DNA from: DATGMB01 sp035293845
GTDB lineage: Bacteria; Acidobacteriota; Terriglobia; Bryobacterales; Bryobacteraceae
Assembly: GCA_035293845.1 (NCBI GenBank)
Contig: DATGMB010000174.1
Coordinates: 1 to 21,579 of the forward strand
Length of the DNA: 21,579 nt
Direction: 5' to 3'
Made by a program: the position numbers and the translations under genes. The notes below the pieces were generated by a model that did not search any database, was not told the DNA's origin, and saw nothing but the letters and a program-made list of their open reading frames with translations. The first letter of the stretch is position 1, and each line of letters starts with the position of its first letter. Below are positions 8,301-15,655 of the stretch, one piece after another.

Positions 8301-9001
8301 TCGAATTCCACGGCGTCCGGTTCCATCTGGCGCCGGCCGCGACGGGAAAGCCCGATGCGGTCGTCGCGAAGGGGCAGACGATCCAGCTTCCGGCCGGGCG
8401 GTTCAACAAGGTCTACGTGATCGCGGCCTCGGCAGAGGGAGACCAGAAGGCCGCATTCCGGGTGGGCGACCGCGCTACTGAGCTGACCGTCGAGGATTGG
8501 GGCGGCTTCATCGGGCAATGGGACACGCGGGTGTGGAAGCCGGAGCCGGACCAGATTCAGATCGGCGGCCGGGGTGGACGGGGCGGCTTCGGCGGTCCGA
8601 ACGCCGCGCCGCGCGAGGTGCCGCTGCGGCATGACTGGGCGGTCTCAGCGAACCACGCCACGTGGGACCTGCAGAACCGCGGATCGCAGAACTGGTCGCC
8701 GAGCTACCCGGACGATTATCTCGGGCTGCGGCCGGGATTCGTCAAACCCGCCGAACTGGCCTGGTACGCTTCGCACCATCACACCGCGGACGGGCTGAAC
8801 GAGCCTTACCAGTATTCGTACCTGTTCGCTTACGCGATCGATCTGCCGGCTGGCGCGCGGACGCTGACGCTGCCGGCGAACGATAAGATCCGGGTGCTGG
8901 CGGTTTCGGTGGCGGAGGAGAATCCGGAAGTGAAGCCGGCCGATCCGCTTTACGATACGCTGGGCCGGACGGAGCCGGGCCCGATGATCGCAGCGAGGTA
9001 G
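5384..9001 (+). CDS. Secreted glycoside hydrolase family 38 (alpha-mannosidase) with low-complexity inserts
   Basis: A 1205-aa exported GH38 enzyme expected to cleave alpha-mannosyl residues from glycans outside the cytoplasm. The start ATG 5384 gives a classic signal peptide (MERIPQLALAASLFLALLP, cleavage near residue 24); the open frame upstream of it is antisense to DUF2277 and is discarded. The GH38 zinc motif HLDTQWRW covers H44, D46, W49 and W51. The nucleophile region LPDCFGFPASLPSIL places the likely catalytic Asp at 157. FSTRKL follows as in the family. C-terminal beta domains extend to the end (EPYQYSYLFAYAIDLP). Three inserts break the domains: Pro-run then GGRFGGRG (about 238-265), GFGFGRGGRGG then PPPAPNPP (about 319-345), and GGRGGRGGFGG (about 1060-1075). 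The next gene starts 5 nt after the stop. The sugar could differ, since the GH38 family is broad. Confidence 0.92.
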   Translation: MERIPQLALAASLFLALLPRLDSQTMKAPDISREPTLYVVPYAHLDTQWRWEFPQSISEYLLKTMRVNFDYIEKYPHYVFNWTGANRYRLMKEYFPADYEKVKHYVAKGNWFPAGSSMEEGDVNLPNAEGIIRQILYGNTYFRKEFGKASAEYMLPDCFGFPASLPSILAHAGVKGFSTRKLNAAWQPAPKVGGPDSPEQTPEGIPFNVGVWVGPDGRSVIAALNPGSYSAGIRGDLSKTPPPPPPAAANAQGGRFGGRGPREEDWVKRIGIDGKLTGVYADYHYIGTGDIGGAVDEQSVKLLEAMVTKSEAAIPPPGFGFGRGGRGGQAADAPPPAPNPPVKMGDGPVHVISATADQMFLDITPEMTSRMPRYQGDLELINHSAGSLTSEAYHKRWNRKNEILADAAEKASVAAEWLGGRPYPRERLNGAWTLVMGGHFHDTAAGTATPRAYEFAQNDDIIAMNQFAGVLTSATEAVVSGMNTQARGTALVVYNSLNIPREDLVEAAVALPAGTKAVRVTGPDGREVPAQLEGPEKLVFVAKAPAAGYAVYDVQPAAAAGASTLKVKQSSLENARYRVAIDANGDVSSIFDKRLNRELLSAPVRLAISEDSPRQWPAWNMDFDQEQAAPRAFVSGPAQIKIVENGPARVAVEVTRETEGSRLVQTVRLAAGDAGNRVEFADAIDWKALSANVKAVFPLAAANRMATYNWDIGTVERPTAEERQFEVASHQWIDLTDESGAYGATILTDVKNGSDKRDDHTLRLTLIRTPGFPGGRRGGYSDQLNQDWGHHEIVYGIAGHAGGWREAQTDWQGYRLNSPLIAFETTGHAGPLGKTFSLVAVSNPRIRVMALKKAELSDEVILRMVEMDGKPAPDVRVKFAGAITAAREVNGQELPVGAATVDKGELVTSFGAYQPRTFALKLGAPPAKVAAVRSQPVALSYDLAAASNDDTKSIGGFDAKGNALPAEMLPAELEFHGVRFHLAPAATGKPDAVVAKGQTIQLPAGRFNKVYVIAASAEGDQKAAFRVGDRATELTVEDWGGFIGQWDTRVWKPEPDQIQIGGRGGRGGFGGPNAAPREVPLRHDWAVSANHATWDLQNRGSQNWSPSYPDDYLGLRPGFVKPAELAWYASHHHTADGLNEPYQYSYLFAYAIDLPAGARTLTLPANDKIRVLAVSVAEENPEVKPADPLYDTLGRTEPGPMIAAR

Positions 9002-9006
9002 CACAA

Positions 9007-11562
9007 GTGACACAGATCGCTCTCCTGTTATTGGCGGCCGCCCCGCTCGCGGCGGCGGCCGTATCGCCGGGGCGCGGCGTTCCGGAGACGCTGGCCGAGG
9101 AGCGCGCGGCGGCGATCCGGGACCTCCGGTATGAACTCTCCTTCCGGATTCCGGAATCGAAAGCCGAGCCGGTGCGGGGAACCGAGACGGTGCGGTTTAT
9201 TCTGGCCGCACCGCGAGCGGTCACGCTTGACTTCGAGCAGCCGCGCGACCACATCGTCTCGGTCGAGGCCGGCGGCAGACCGACGGCGTTCGATTTCGTA
9301 GACGGCCACATTGTGTTGCCCGCCGCGGCCACCCGGAGCGGAGAGAACGCCATCCGGATCGAGTTCGTGGCGGGAGACGAATCGCTGAACCGCAACAACG
9401 ATTACCTCTACACGCTTTTCGTGCCGGCGCGCGCCCGCTACGCGTTTCCCTGCTTCGACCAGCCGAGCCTGAAGGGCCGCTACGCGCTCACACTGGAGAT
9501 TCCGGCGGCATGGCAGGTCACCGCGAACGGCGCGGAAATCGACCGCCACACGATGGGCGGGCGCACGACGGTACGATTCGCCGAAACGCGGCCGCTTCCC
9601 ACCTACCTGTTCGCGTTCGCGGCCGGGCGGTTCCAGGTGGAGACGGCGGTGCGCAACGGCCGCACGTTCCGCATGTTCCACCGCGAGACGGATGCGGCGA
9701 AGGTCGCGCGCAACCGGGACGCCATCTTCGACCTGCACGCGCACGCTCTCGAATGGCTGGAGCGGTACACGGGTATTCCGTACCCGTGGGGCAAGTTCGA
9801 TTTCGTGCTCATCCCGGCGTTCCAGTTCGGGGGCATGGAGCACGCCGGCGCGATCCTCTACAACGCCTCCAGCCTGATGCTCGATCCTTCCGCCACGCAG
9901 AACCAGTTGCTGGCCCGCGCCAGCGTGATCGCGCACGAGACCTCGCACATGTGGTTCGGGGACCTGGTAACGATGCGGTGGTTCAACGATGTGTGGATGA
10001 AGGAAGTGATGGCGAATTTCATGGCGGCGAAGATCGTGAACCCGAGCTTTCCCGAAATCAACCACGACCTGCGCTTCCTGCTGAGCCATTACCCGGCCGC
10101 ATACGACGTGGACCGCACGGCGGGCGCGAACCCGATCCGGCAGCCTCTCGCCAACCTGGACGAAGCCGGATCGCTCTACGGCGCGATCATCTACGACAAG
10201 GCGCCGATCGTGATGCGGCAATTGGAGGCGATCGTCGGCGAGGATGGCTTTCGCGAGGGCATGCGGGAATATCTGAAACGGTACGAATTCGGAAATGCGA
10301 CGTGGCTCGATCTGGTCGGCATCCTGGAGGCGCGGCATCCGGGCCAGGTGGCGCAGTGGAGCCGGGCGTGGGTGGCGGAGCGCGGACGGCCGGAGATCGC
10401 GACGGAAGTGCGGATGGGCGCGGATGGCAAGATCTCTTCGCTGGCGCTGGTGCAGCGCGATCCGCTCGGCCGCGGCCTGATCTGGCCGCAGCGGCTGCGC
10501 GTGACGGTCGGGTTCGCGGACCGCGTCGAGAACGACGACGTGGCGGAGAACGGGGTGAGCACGGATATCCCGCAGGCGAAGGGACAGCCGCGGCCGCTCT
10601 ACATTCTCCCGAACGGGGGCGGGATCGGCTACGGGCTGTTCCGGCTGGATGAGGCCACGCTGCGCTACCTGCTCGGGCACATGGAGGAGATCGCCGATCC
10701 GCTGACCCGCGCGAGCGCCTGGATCGACCTTTGGGAGAACCTGCTCGAAGGGCGCGTCGAGCCCGCGAAATTCCTGGACACGGCGGAGCGGACGCTGCCG
10801 CGCGAGAGCGACGAGCAGAACACGCAGCGCATTCTTTCCTACGCGGTACGGGCGTTCTGGCATGAGATTCCGGCTGCGCAGCGGACGGCGCGCGCGCCGG
10901 AGCTCGAAGCCTTCCTGCGGCGCGGCCTCGCGCAGGCGCCGACGGCGAGCCGGAAATCGGCATGGTTCAACGCATTCCGCGACGTCGTGCTGACGCGCGA
11001 CGGCGTGGCGTGGCTGGCGCGGGTGTGGCGGCGCGAAGAGAAAGTCGAAGGCCTGACGTTCGCCGAAACGGACGAGATCGCAATGGCGCTGAACCTGGCA
11101 CTGCGCGAGGCGCCCGGCTGGCAGCAGATCCTGGAGGAGGAGCGCGGCCGCATCCGCAATCCGGACCGCAAGGCGCAGTTCGAGTTCGTGATGCCGGCGG
11201 TCTCGGCCGATCCGGCGGTGCGGAAGCAGGCGTTCGAGCGGCTTCGCGATGTAGCCAACCGCCGGCATGAGCCCTGGGTGCTCGAATCGCTGCGGTATTT
11301 GAACCATCCGCTGCGGGAGCCCGAAGCGCGGCAATTCGTGCAGCCCGCGCTGGAGCTGCTGCCGGAGATCCAGCGCACCGGGGACATTTTCTTTCCCAAA
11401 CGGTGGATGGACGCCGCGCTCAGCGGCCAGCGCTCGCCGGAAGCCGCGGCGGCAGTGCGGCAGTACCTGGCGGCCCATCCCGAGCTGCCGGAGCGGCTGC
11501 GGTGGGTGGTGCTCAGCGCGGCCGACGATCTGCTGCGGACGGCGGCGCACGGCGCCCGGTAG
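9007..11562 (+). CDS. Secreted M1-family zinc metallopeptidase (aminopeptidase N-like)
   Basis: An 851-aa exported peptidase expected to remove N-terminal residues from peptides. A signal peptide is visible at residues 1-18 (MTQIALLLLAAAPLAAAA). The zinc motif is HETSH (H310, E311, H314) followed by E333 (WFNDVWMKE), that is HExxH-x18-E. The exopeptidase motif usually written GAMEN reads GGMEH at 275-279, so the terminal Asn is His; this may shift specificity. The N-terminal beta-sandwich (about 30-215) and the long helical C-terminal domain (about 470-850) make it full length. The start codon is GTG 9007, with GAGGTAG overlapping the mannosidase stop just upstream and a 5-nt gap, so translation is probably coupled. 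The pairing with a secreted mannosidase suggests joint breakdown of glycoproteins. Confidence 0.93.
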   Translation: MTQIALLLLAAAPLAAAAVSPGRGVPETLAEERAAAIRDLRYELSFRIPESKAEPVRGTETVRFILAAPRAVTLDFEQPRDHIVSVEAGGRPTAFDFVDGHIVLPAAATRSGENAIRIEFVAGDESLNRNNDYLYTLFVPARARYAFPCFDQPSLKGRYALTLEIPAAWQVTANGAEIDRHTMGGRTTVRFAETRPLPTYLFAFAAGRFQVETAVRNGRTFRMFHRETDAAKVARNRDAIFDLHAHALEWLERYTGIPYPWGKFDFVLIPAFQFGGMEHAGAILYNASSLMLDPSATQNQLLARASVIAHETSHMWFGDLVTMRWFNDVWMKEVMANFMAAKIVNPSFPEINHDLRFLLSHYPAAYDVDRTAGANPIRQPLANLDEAGSLYGAIIYDKAPIVMRQLEAIVGEDGFREGMREYLKRYEFGNATWLDLVGILEARHPGQVAQWSRAWVAERGRPEIATEVRMGADGKISSLALVQRDPLGRGLIWPQRLRVTVGFADRVENDDVAENGVSTDIPQAKGQPRPLYILPNGGGIGYGLFRLDEATLRYLLGHMEEIADPLTRASAWIDLWENLLEGRVEPAKFLDTAERTLPRESDEQNTQRILSYAVRAFWHEIPAAQRTARAPELEAFLRRGLAQAPTASRKSAWFNAFRDVVLTRDGVAWLARVWRREEKVEGLTFAETDEIAMALNLALREAPGWQQILEEERGRIRNPDRKAQFEFVMPAVSADPAVRKQAFERLRDVANRRHEPWVLESLRYLNHPLREPEARQFVQPALELLPEIQRTGDIFFPKRWMDAALSGQRSPEAAAAVRQYLAAHPELPERLRWVVLSAADDLLRTAAHGAR

Positions 11563-11627
11563 CGCGGGGCCATGGCCTGCGGATCCGCGCCCGCGAGCTG
11601 TCCGCGCCGGCCGCGGCCACGCTACCG
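11557..11627. repeat. Hairpin-rich inverted repeat after the peptidase gene, possible terminator or dispersed repeat
   Basis: Outer arms CGGTAGCG (11557-11564) and CGCTACCG (11620-11627) pair perfectly. Inside them GGGGCCATGGCC and GGCCGCGGCC extend the stem with mismatches, and the loop contains its own palindrome GCGGATCCGC (11579-11588). The peptidase stop codon TAG is inside the left arm. There is no T-run. The structure fits either a transcript-end stabiliser or a member of a GTAGCG-type intergenic repeat family. Confidence 0.5.
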
Positions 11628-11632
11628 CTGAC

Positions 11633-11695
11633 CGTCCCAGAGCGCCCGCGGGACGATCTCCGCCCACCGCGCGGATGAAAGCGCGGTCAACCGCG
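11633..11695. other. Two further short hairpins in the convergent intergenic gap
   Basis: CGTCCC/GGGACG (11633-11655, 11-nt loop) and CGCGGT-CA-ACCGCG (11682-11695) follow the large inverted repeat. The whole gap 11563-11834 separates the convergent peptidase and permease genes; it holds these structures and no convincing gene. Confidence 0.4.
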
Positions 11696-11834
11696 GCGTG
11701 GGGCTCGCGGTGCGCGCGGCAGACTGGATGCGGGATCATCGCCCCGCCCGGCGGACCGAAGCGGCTGGGACGCGCGTTGCCGATTTGTATCGCCAGAGCC
11801 ATTCGCGCCCGAGCGCAATCCATTGCGCCGGCCG

Positions 11835-14231
11835 CTACTCGTGGCGGAGCGACTGGCAGGGGTCGACGCGCGTGGCGCGCAGCGCCGGGATGCAGGTCGC
11901 GATCGCGCCCGCCACGGCAAAGAGCAGCCCCGCGGCCAGCAAGGCGGCCGGATCGCTGGCGGGCGTGCGATAGAGCAACGCGGCCATCAGCCGTGTGACG
12001 GCGAGCGCGGCAGCGACGCCTAGCAAGATGCCAATCAGCACCAGCCGCAGCGTCTGGCGACCGGCGGCCGCCAGGATATCGGCCCGCGAGGCGCCCAGGG
12101 CGATCCGCACTCCCATCTCGCGCGTGCGCTGCGCGGTGGAGTACGCGGCGAGTCCGTAAACGCCGATGAGGGCAATGAGCAAAGCCGCGCCGGAGTACGC
12201 CCCCACCAGAACCATGTGGAAGCGCGGCTGCGCGCCGGCAGCCGCCATGAGGTCTTCTCCAGTCTGCACTTCGGTGACGGGCTGGTCTTGATCGAGCCCG
12301 AGAAGGCAGGTGCGAGCGGCGGCGGCGATGCTGCGCGGATCCGCGGAAGCGAGCAGGCTGATGTGCAGCAAGGGCCAGGGCAATTGCGGAAACGGCAGCA
12401 TGATTTCGGGCTCGGTATCGGAGGCGAGGCTCTGGTTCGCGACGTCGCCGAATACTCCGACCACTTGCGCGGGCGCCGCCATGCGGCCGATCCAGATCCG
12501 TTTGCCGATAGCATCCTCGCCCGGCCAGAAGCGCCGCGCCAGCTTCTGGTTCACGATCGCGACCGTGGGCGCCTGCGCATCGTCCTGCGGAGTAAAACTG
12601 CGGCCGCGCAGCAGCGGAACGCCCAGGACTTCCGCGTAATCCGGGCTGATGGTCTGGATGTGCACGATGGGCCGCTGCGCCAGCGGAACCGCGGGCTGGC
12701 CCTCCATGAGAGCGGGGGAAAGGCGCGTCGGATGCAGCGGAAGGGCGGAGGAAATGGCCGCGGCTCGCACGCCCGGCACGGCGCGAAGCGCATCGAGCGC
12801 CCGCCGGTAGAATTGGACCACCGACGGCTTGGCCGCGTAGCGTGTGGCGGGGAGCGAAAGCTGCATGGTGAGGACGCCCTGCGGGCGGAAGCCGGGATCG
12901 GTGGCGCGCAACGCAACGAAGCTGCGGATCAGGAGTCCCGAAGCGGCCAGCAGAACCACCGAAAGGCTCACCTGCACCAGGATCAGCGCGCCGCGTACGC
13001 GCGAGCCCGCCGGCGTGCGGCCGGTCTCTCGCAGGGCAGCGAAGATTCCGGGCCGCGAAAGGTGCAGCGCGGGAGCCAGCCCGCACAGCAGGCTGCTGCC
13101 GAGGGACAGCGCCAGCGCGAACAGCACCACGCGCCAGTCGATGCGCAGGTCCGCCAGCCCCAATGCGGGGCTGTGGCTGAGCGAGACGAGCGCGGCGGCG
13201 CTCCATCGGGCCAGCAGCAGACCCGCGGCACCGCCGGCCGCCCCCAGAATCAGCGTTTCCTCCAGAAGCTGGCGCACAATGTCCCACCGTGAAGCGCCCA
13301 GCGCTGCGCGGATGGACATCTCCCGCGCCCGCCCGGCCGCGCGCGAGAGCAGCAGATTGCTCACGTTGGCGCAGGCGATGAACAGCAGCAGCCCGACCGC
13401 AGCCGACAGGAGAAACAGCGCAGGCCGCAGGTCCGCCGCAATGGCCCGCTGCAAGCCCACCGCCGTGAGGCGGAGATGCGGGCCGCTATCGGGGTGATTG
13501 GGATAGGCGGCGCGGTACTGGCTGGCCAGCGTGTCCTGCTCCGCCTGCGCGCGCACCAGTTCCACACCGGGAGCGAGCCGGGCTATCGCGCTGAGGAAGC
13601 CGGCGCCGGCCGCGACGGCGGACGGAGTCGTCAGGCTGAGATCGAAGACCTTGGCGGCCCAGAGGTCGGCTTCCGTCCCGAGCGGCGCGAAGCGGAAGCC
13701 GGCGGGGAGGACGCCGATGACCGTGAAATCCTTGCCATCCAGCGAAACGCTGCGGCCCGCGATATCCGGCTGCGCGGAGAAGCGGCGGACCCACAGGCGG
13801 TGACTGAGAATAGCGACATCGCGCGCCCCGGGGCGATCGTCCCCGGCAGCAAACGCGCGGCCCAGGGCAGGGTGAACGCCGAGGACATCGAAGAATTGCC
13901 AGGAAACGCGCGCCGCCGCGATCTGCTCGGGATCTCCCTGCCCGGTCAGCGTGAACACCTCACTGGTGAACGCGGCCATCGCCGCGAAGGAGCGGCTCTT
14001 CTCCTGCATATAGGTGAAGCGGGGATAGGAAAAGGGCTGCTCGGCGGTCGAAAGCAAGACGAGCCGGCCGGGGTCCGCGTAAGGCAGGGGACGCAGCATG
14101 ACCGCGTCCACGACGGTAAAGATGGCGAGGGAAGCGGAAATGCCGAGGGCGAGCGCGCCGATGGCCGCGAGAGTGAATCCGGGGGTTCGGGCGAAAACGC
14201 GCCAGCGGTACCGCAAAGGGCCTGGGATCAC
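11835..14231 (-). CDS. MacB-like orphan ABC permease (ADOP type, duplicated FtsX domain)
   Basis: A 798-aa inner-membrane permease of the FtsX/MacB superfamily. The N-terminus RYRWRVFARTPGFTLAAIGALALGI with VVDAVMLRPLPY is typical of the Acidobacterial duplicated orphan permeases. The order is TM1 (about 18-40), MacB periplasmic domain 1 (about 45-265), FtsX domain 1 (about 270-390), a further TM near 414-437, periplasmic domain 2 (about 440-665), and FtsX domain 2 (about 675-795). The duplicated cytosolic signatures RAREMSIRAALGASR and RTREMGVRIALGASR are plain, as is the terminal RATRVDPCQSLRHE. No ATPase gene is nearby, as is usual for this group. The start is GTG 14231, the most upstream possible, with an AGGGGG run directly touching it, which is too close for a normal ribosome site. 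It follows the REC-PAS gene by 45 nt on the same strand. Its substrate is unknown. Confidence 0.92.
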   Translation of the reverse strand: MIPGPLRYRWRVFARTPGFTLAAIGALALGISASLAIFTVVDAVMLRPLPYADPGRLVLLSTAEQPFSYPRFTYMQEKSRSFAAMAAFTSEVFTLTGQGDPEQIAAARVSWQFFDVLGVHPALGRAFAAGDDRPGARDVAILSHRLWVRRFSAQPDIAGRSVSLDGKDFTVIGVLPAGFRFAPLGTEADLWAAKVFDLSLTTPSAVAAGAGFLSAIARLAPGVELVRAQAEQDTLASQYRAAYPNHPDSGPHLRLTAVGLQRAIAADLRPALFLLSAAVGLLLFIACANVSNLLLSRAAGRAREMSIRAALGASRWDIVRQLLEETLILGAAGGAAGLLLARWSAAALVSLSHSPALGLADLRIDWRVVLFALALSLGSSLLCGLAPALHLSRPGIFAALRETGRTPAGSRVRGALILVQVSLSVVLLAASGLLIRSFVALRATDPGFRPQGVLTMQLSLPATRYAAKPSVVQFYRRALDALRAVPGVRAAAISSALPLHPTRLSPALMEGQPAVPLAQRPIVHIQTISPDYAEVLGVPLLRGRSFTPQDDAQAPTVAIVNQKLARRFWPGEDAIGKRIWIGRMAAPAQVVGVFGDVANQSLASDTEPEIMLPFPQLPWPLLHISLLASADPRSIAAAARTCLLGLDQDQPVTEVQTGEDLMAAAGAQPRFHMVLVGAYSGAALLIALIGVYGLAAYSTAQRTREMGVRIALGASRADILAAAGRQTLRLVLIGILLGVAAALAVTRLMAALLYRTPASDPAALLAAGLLFAVAGAIATCIPALRATRVDPCQSLRHE

Positions 14232-14276
14232 CCCCCTATCGTACGCCTGGAGGCGAGGGCAGTTCAGGAAGGCCGA

Positions 14277-15176
14277 TCACAGAGATTCGGCGCTCATGCT
14301 GTAGCGTTTGCGCTCCCATTTGTCGCGAAGGGCATCGAGCGTGGCTGCGAGCTCGCGGTTCTTGCGCTCGATCTCGAAAGCGTAAGCGCGGATCTGCTGT
14401 TCAGCGGCTTTTTTGGCGGTGATATCGCGGCCGATCGCCTGGAATTCCGGCCCGCCGGACGCGCCGCACAGGCCGCCTCCGAGCAGGCTGCAGTGGACCT
14501 CGATGAGGAGGACCGCGCCGTGCCGGGTCCGGATCGCCAGCTCATACGCGCCGGCCGGCTCGCCCGCAAGGATCCGGCGCGTGATGTCCTCAAAGCGGGT
14601 TCGCGATTCCGTGTCGAGGAACGCCTGAAGCGGCGCGCCGATGAGGTCGCTACGGGCATACCCGGTGGCGCGCTCGGTGGCAGCATTCGCGGTGGTGAGG
14701 ATTCCGGCGGCATCGTGCGTGAAGATCAGGTCGTAAGCGTTTTCAAAGAGCTGGCGATAGCGCTGCTCGCCGGCGCGCAGCGCGTTTTCCGCGCGCTTGC
14801 GCTCAAGCGAATAGCGGATCGACCGGCACAGCAGCGGGCCGTCGAAAGCGCCCTTGACCAGATAATCGGCGGCGCCGTTCCGGACGCTTTCGATGTCGAT
14901 GCCCTCGGCGTCGTGGCCGGTCAGCATAATGACTGGACCATGGCAGCCCACCTGCACCGCGGCCTTCAGCAGGTCGAGACCGGTCCGCGCTCCGAGACGG
15001 TAATCGAAGAGGTAAAGGTCGTGCCGGTTCTGGCGTACCAGTTCCTCGCCCGACTCGTAGTTACACGCCCACTCGATATCGAACCGCGGACCGCAGCTCT
15101 GCGCGAGGGTCTCTACGATGAGGAGACGGTCGTCCGGATCATCTTCCACCAGCAGAACCTTCAACGTGTCATTCAT
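14277..15176 (-). CDS. REC-PAS protein lacking a recognisable output domain
   Basis: A 299-aa cytosolic signalling protein. The receiver domain (1-125) has the acidic pocket E11-D12-D13, phospho-acceptor D58 (LYLFDYR), T86 and K108. A PAS domain with PAC tail follows (about 135-255; QRYRQLFENAYDLIFTHDAAGIL, then FQAIGRDITAKK). A C-terminal coiled coil (about 255-290, AEQQIRAYAFEIERKNRELAA) ends the protein. No kinase, GGDEF, HTH or phosphatase domain remains, so it may relay by protein contact or by coiled-coil dimerisation. The ATG at 15176 overlaps the upstream stop as ATGA and has GGAGG 4 nt upstream; the open frame upstream of it reads through the preceding gene and is discarded. The neighbours suggest that the adjacent PAS kinase phosphorylates it. 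Confidence 0.9.
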   Translation of the reverse strand: MNDTLKVLLVEDDPDDRLLIVETLAQSCGPRFDIEWACNYESGEELVRQNRHDLYLFDYRLGARTGLDLLKAAVQVGCHGPVIMLTGHDAEGIDIESVRNGAADYLVKGAFDGPLLCRSIRYSLERKRAENALRAGEQRYRQLFENAYDLIFTHDAAGILTTANAATERATGYARSDLIGAPLQAFLDTESRTRFEDITRRILAGEPAGAYELAIRTRHGAVLLIEVHCSLLGGGLCGASGGPEFQAIGRDITAKKAAEQQIRAYAFEIERKNRELAATLDALRDKWERKRYSMSAESL

Positions 15177-15655
15177 ACGCCCTCCGTAGCGTATGCCGCG
15201 GGCTCCCGCATGGCAGGGAGCTCGACGATCTCGAACCACCAGCGCTGCAGCATCCGGGTCACTTCCACCAGCGAGTCGAAGGTGACGGGTTTGACGACGA
15301 ACGAGCTCACCCCCAGGTTGTATGCGCGCAGGATGTCCTCTTCGGCCTTGGAGGTGGTCAGCACGACCACCGGGATGGCCCGCAGAACGGGATCGCGTTT
15401 GATTTCCTCCAGCGCCTCCCGGCCGTCCTTGCGGGGCATGTTCAGATCCAGCAGGATCAGGCCGGGCAGCGGATGGCCGGCGAGATGAGCGAAGGCGCCG
15501 CGGCGGTGCAGATAGTCCATCAGCTCTTCGCCGTCCTCCACAAAATGGAGTTCATTGCGAAGACGGCTCTCCTTGAAGGCTTCGAGGACCAGCATGCGAT
15601 CCTCGGCGTCGTCATCGGCGTAGAGGATCGTGATCGGCATTTCCGGTTGGCTCAT
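15173..15655 (-). CDS. Rcp1-type single-domain response regulator
   Basis: A 160-aa CheY-like receiver with no output domain, of the group that partners phytochrome or PAS kinases. The acidic triad D14-D15-D16, phospho-acceptor D70 (LILLDLNMPRKDGREAL), T100/T101 (VVLTTSKAEED) and K122 (FVVKPVTF) are all present. The insert between beta-2 and beta-3 (YLHRRGAFAHLAGHPLPG) is typical of Rcp1. It is coupled on both sides by 4-nt ATGA overlaps: its start overlaps the kinase stop and its stop overlaps the REC-PAS start. A GGGAG lies about 8 nt before the ATG. It probably acts as the phosphate shuttle in the relay. Confidence 0.95.
   Translation of the reverse strand: MSQPEMPITILYADDDAEDRMLVLEAFKESRLRNELHFVEDGEELMDYLHRRGAFAHLAGHPLPGLILLDLNMPRKDGREALEEIKRDPVLRAIPVVVLTTSKAEEDILRAYNLGVSSFVVKPVTFDSLVEVTRMLQRWWFEIVELPAMREPAAYATEGV

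Noticed and set aside
9028..13287. Very long minus-strand open frame (1419 codons) spanning the peptidase and permease genes
   Set aside because: It crosses two well-supported genes in another frame or strand, is Arg/Ala/His-rich and shows no domain.
13476..15488. Plus-strand open frame opposite the permease and signalling genes
   Set aside because: It runs antisense across three genes with clear domains and crosses their boundaries.
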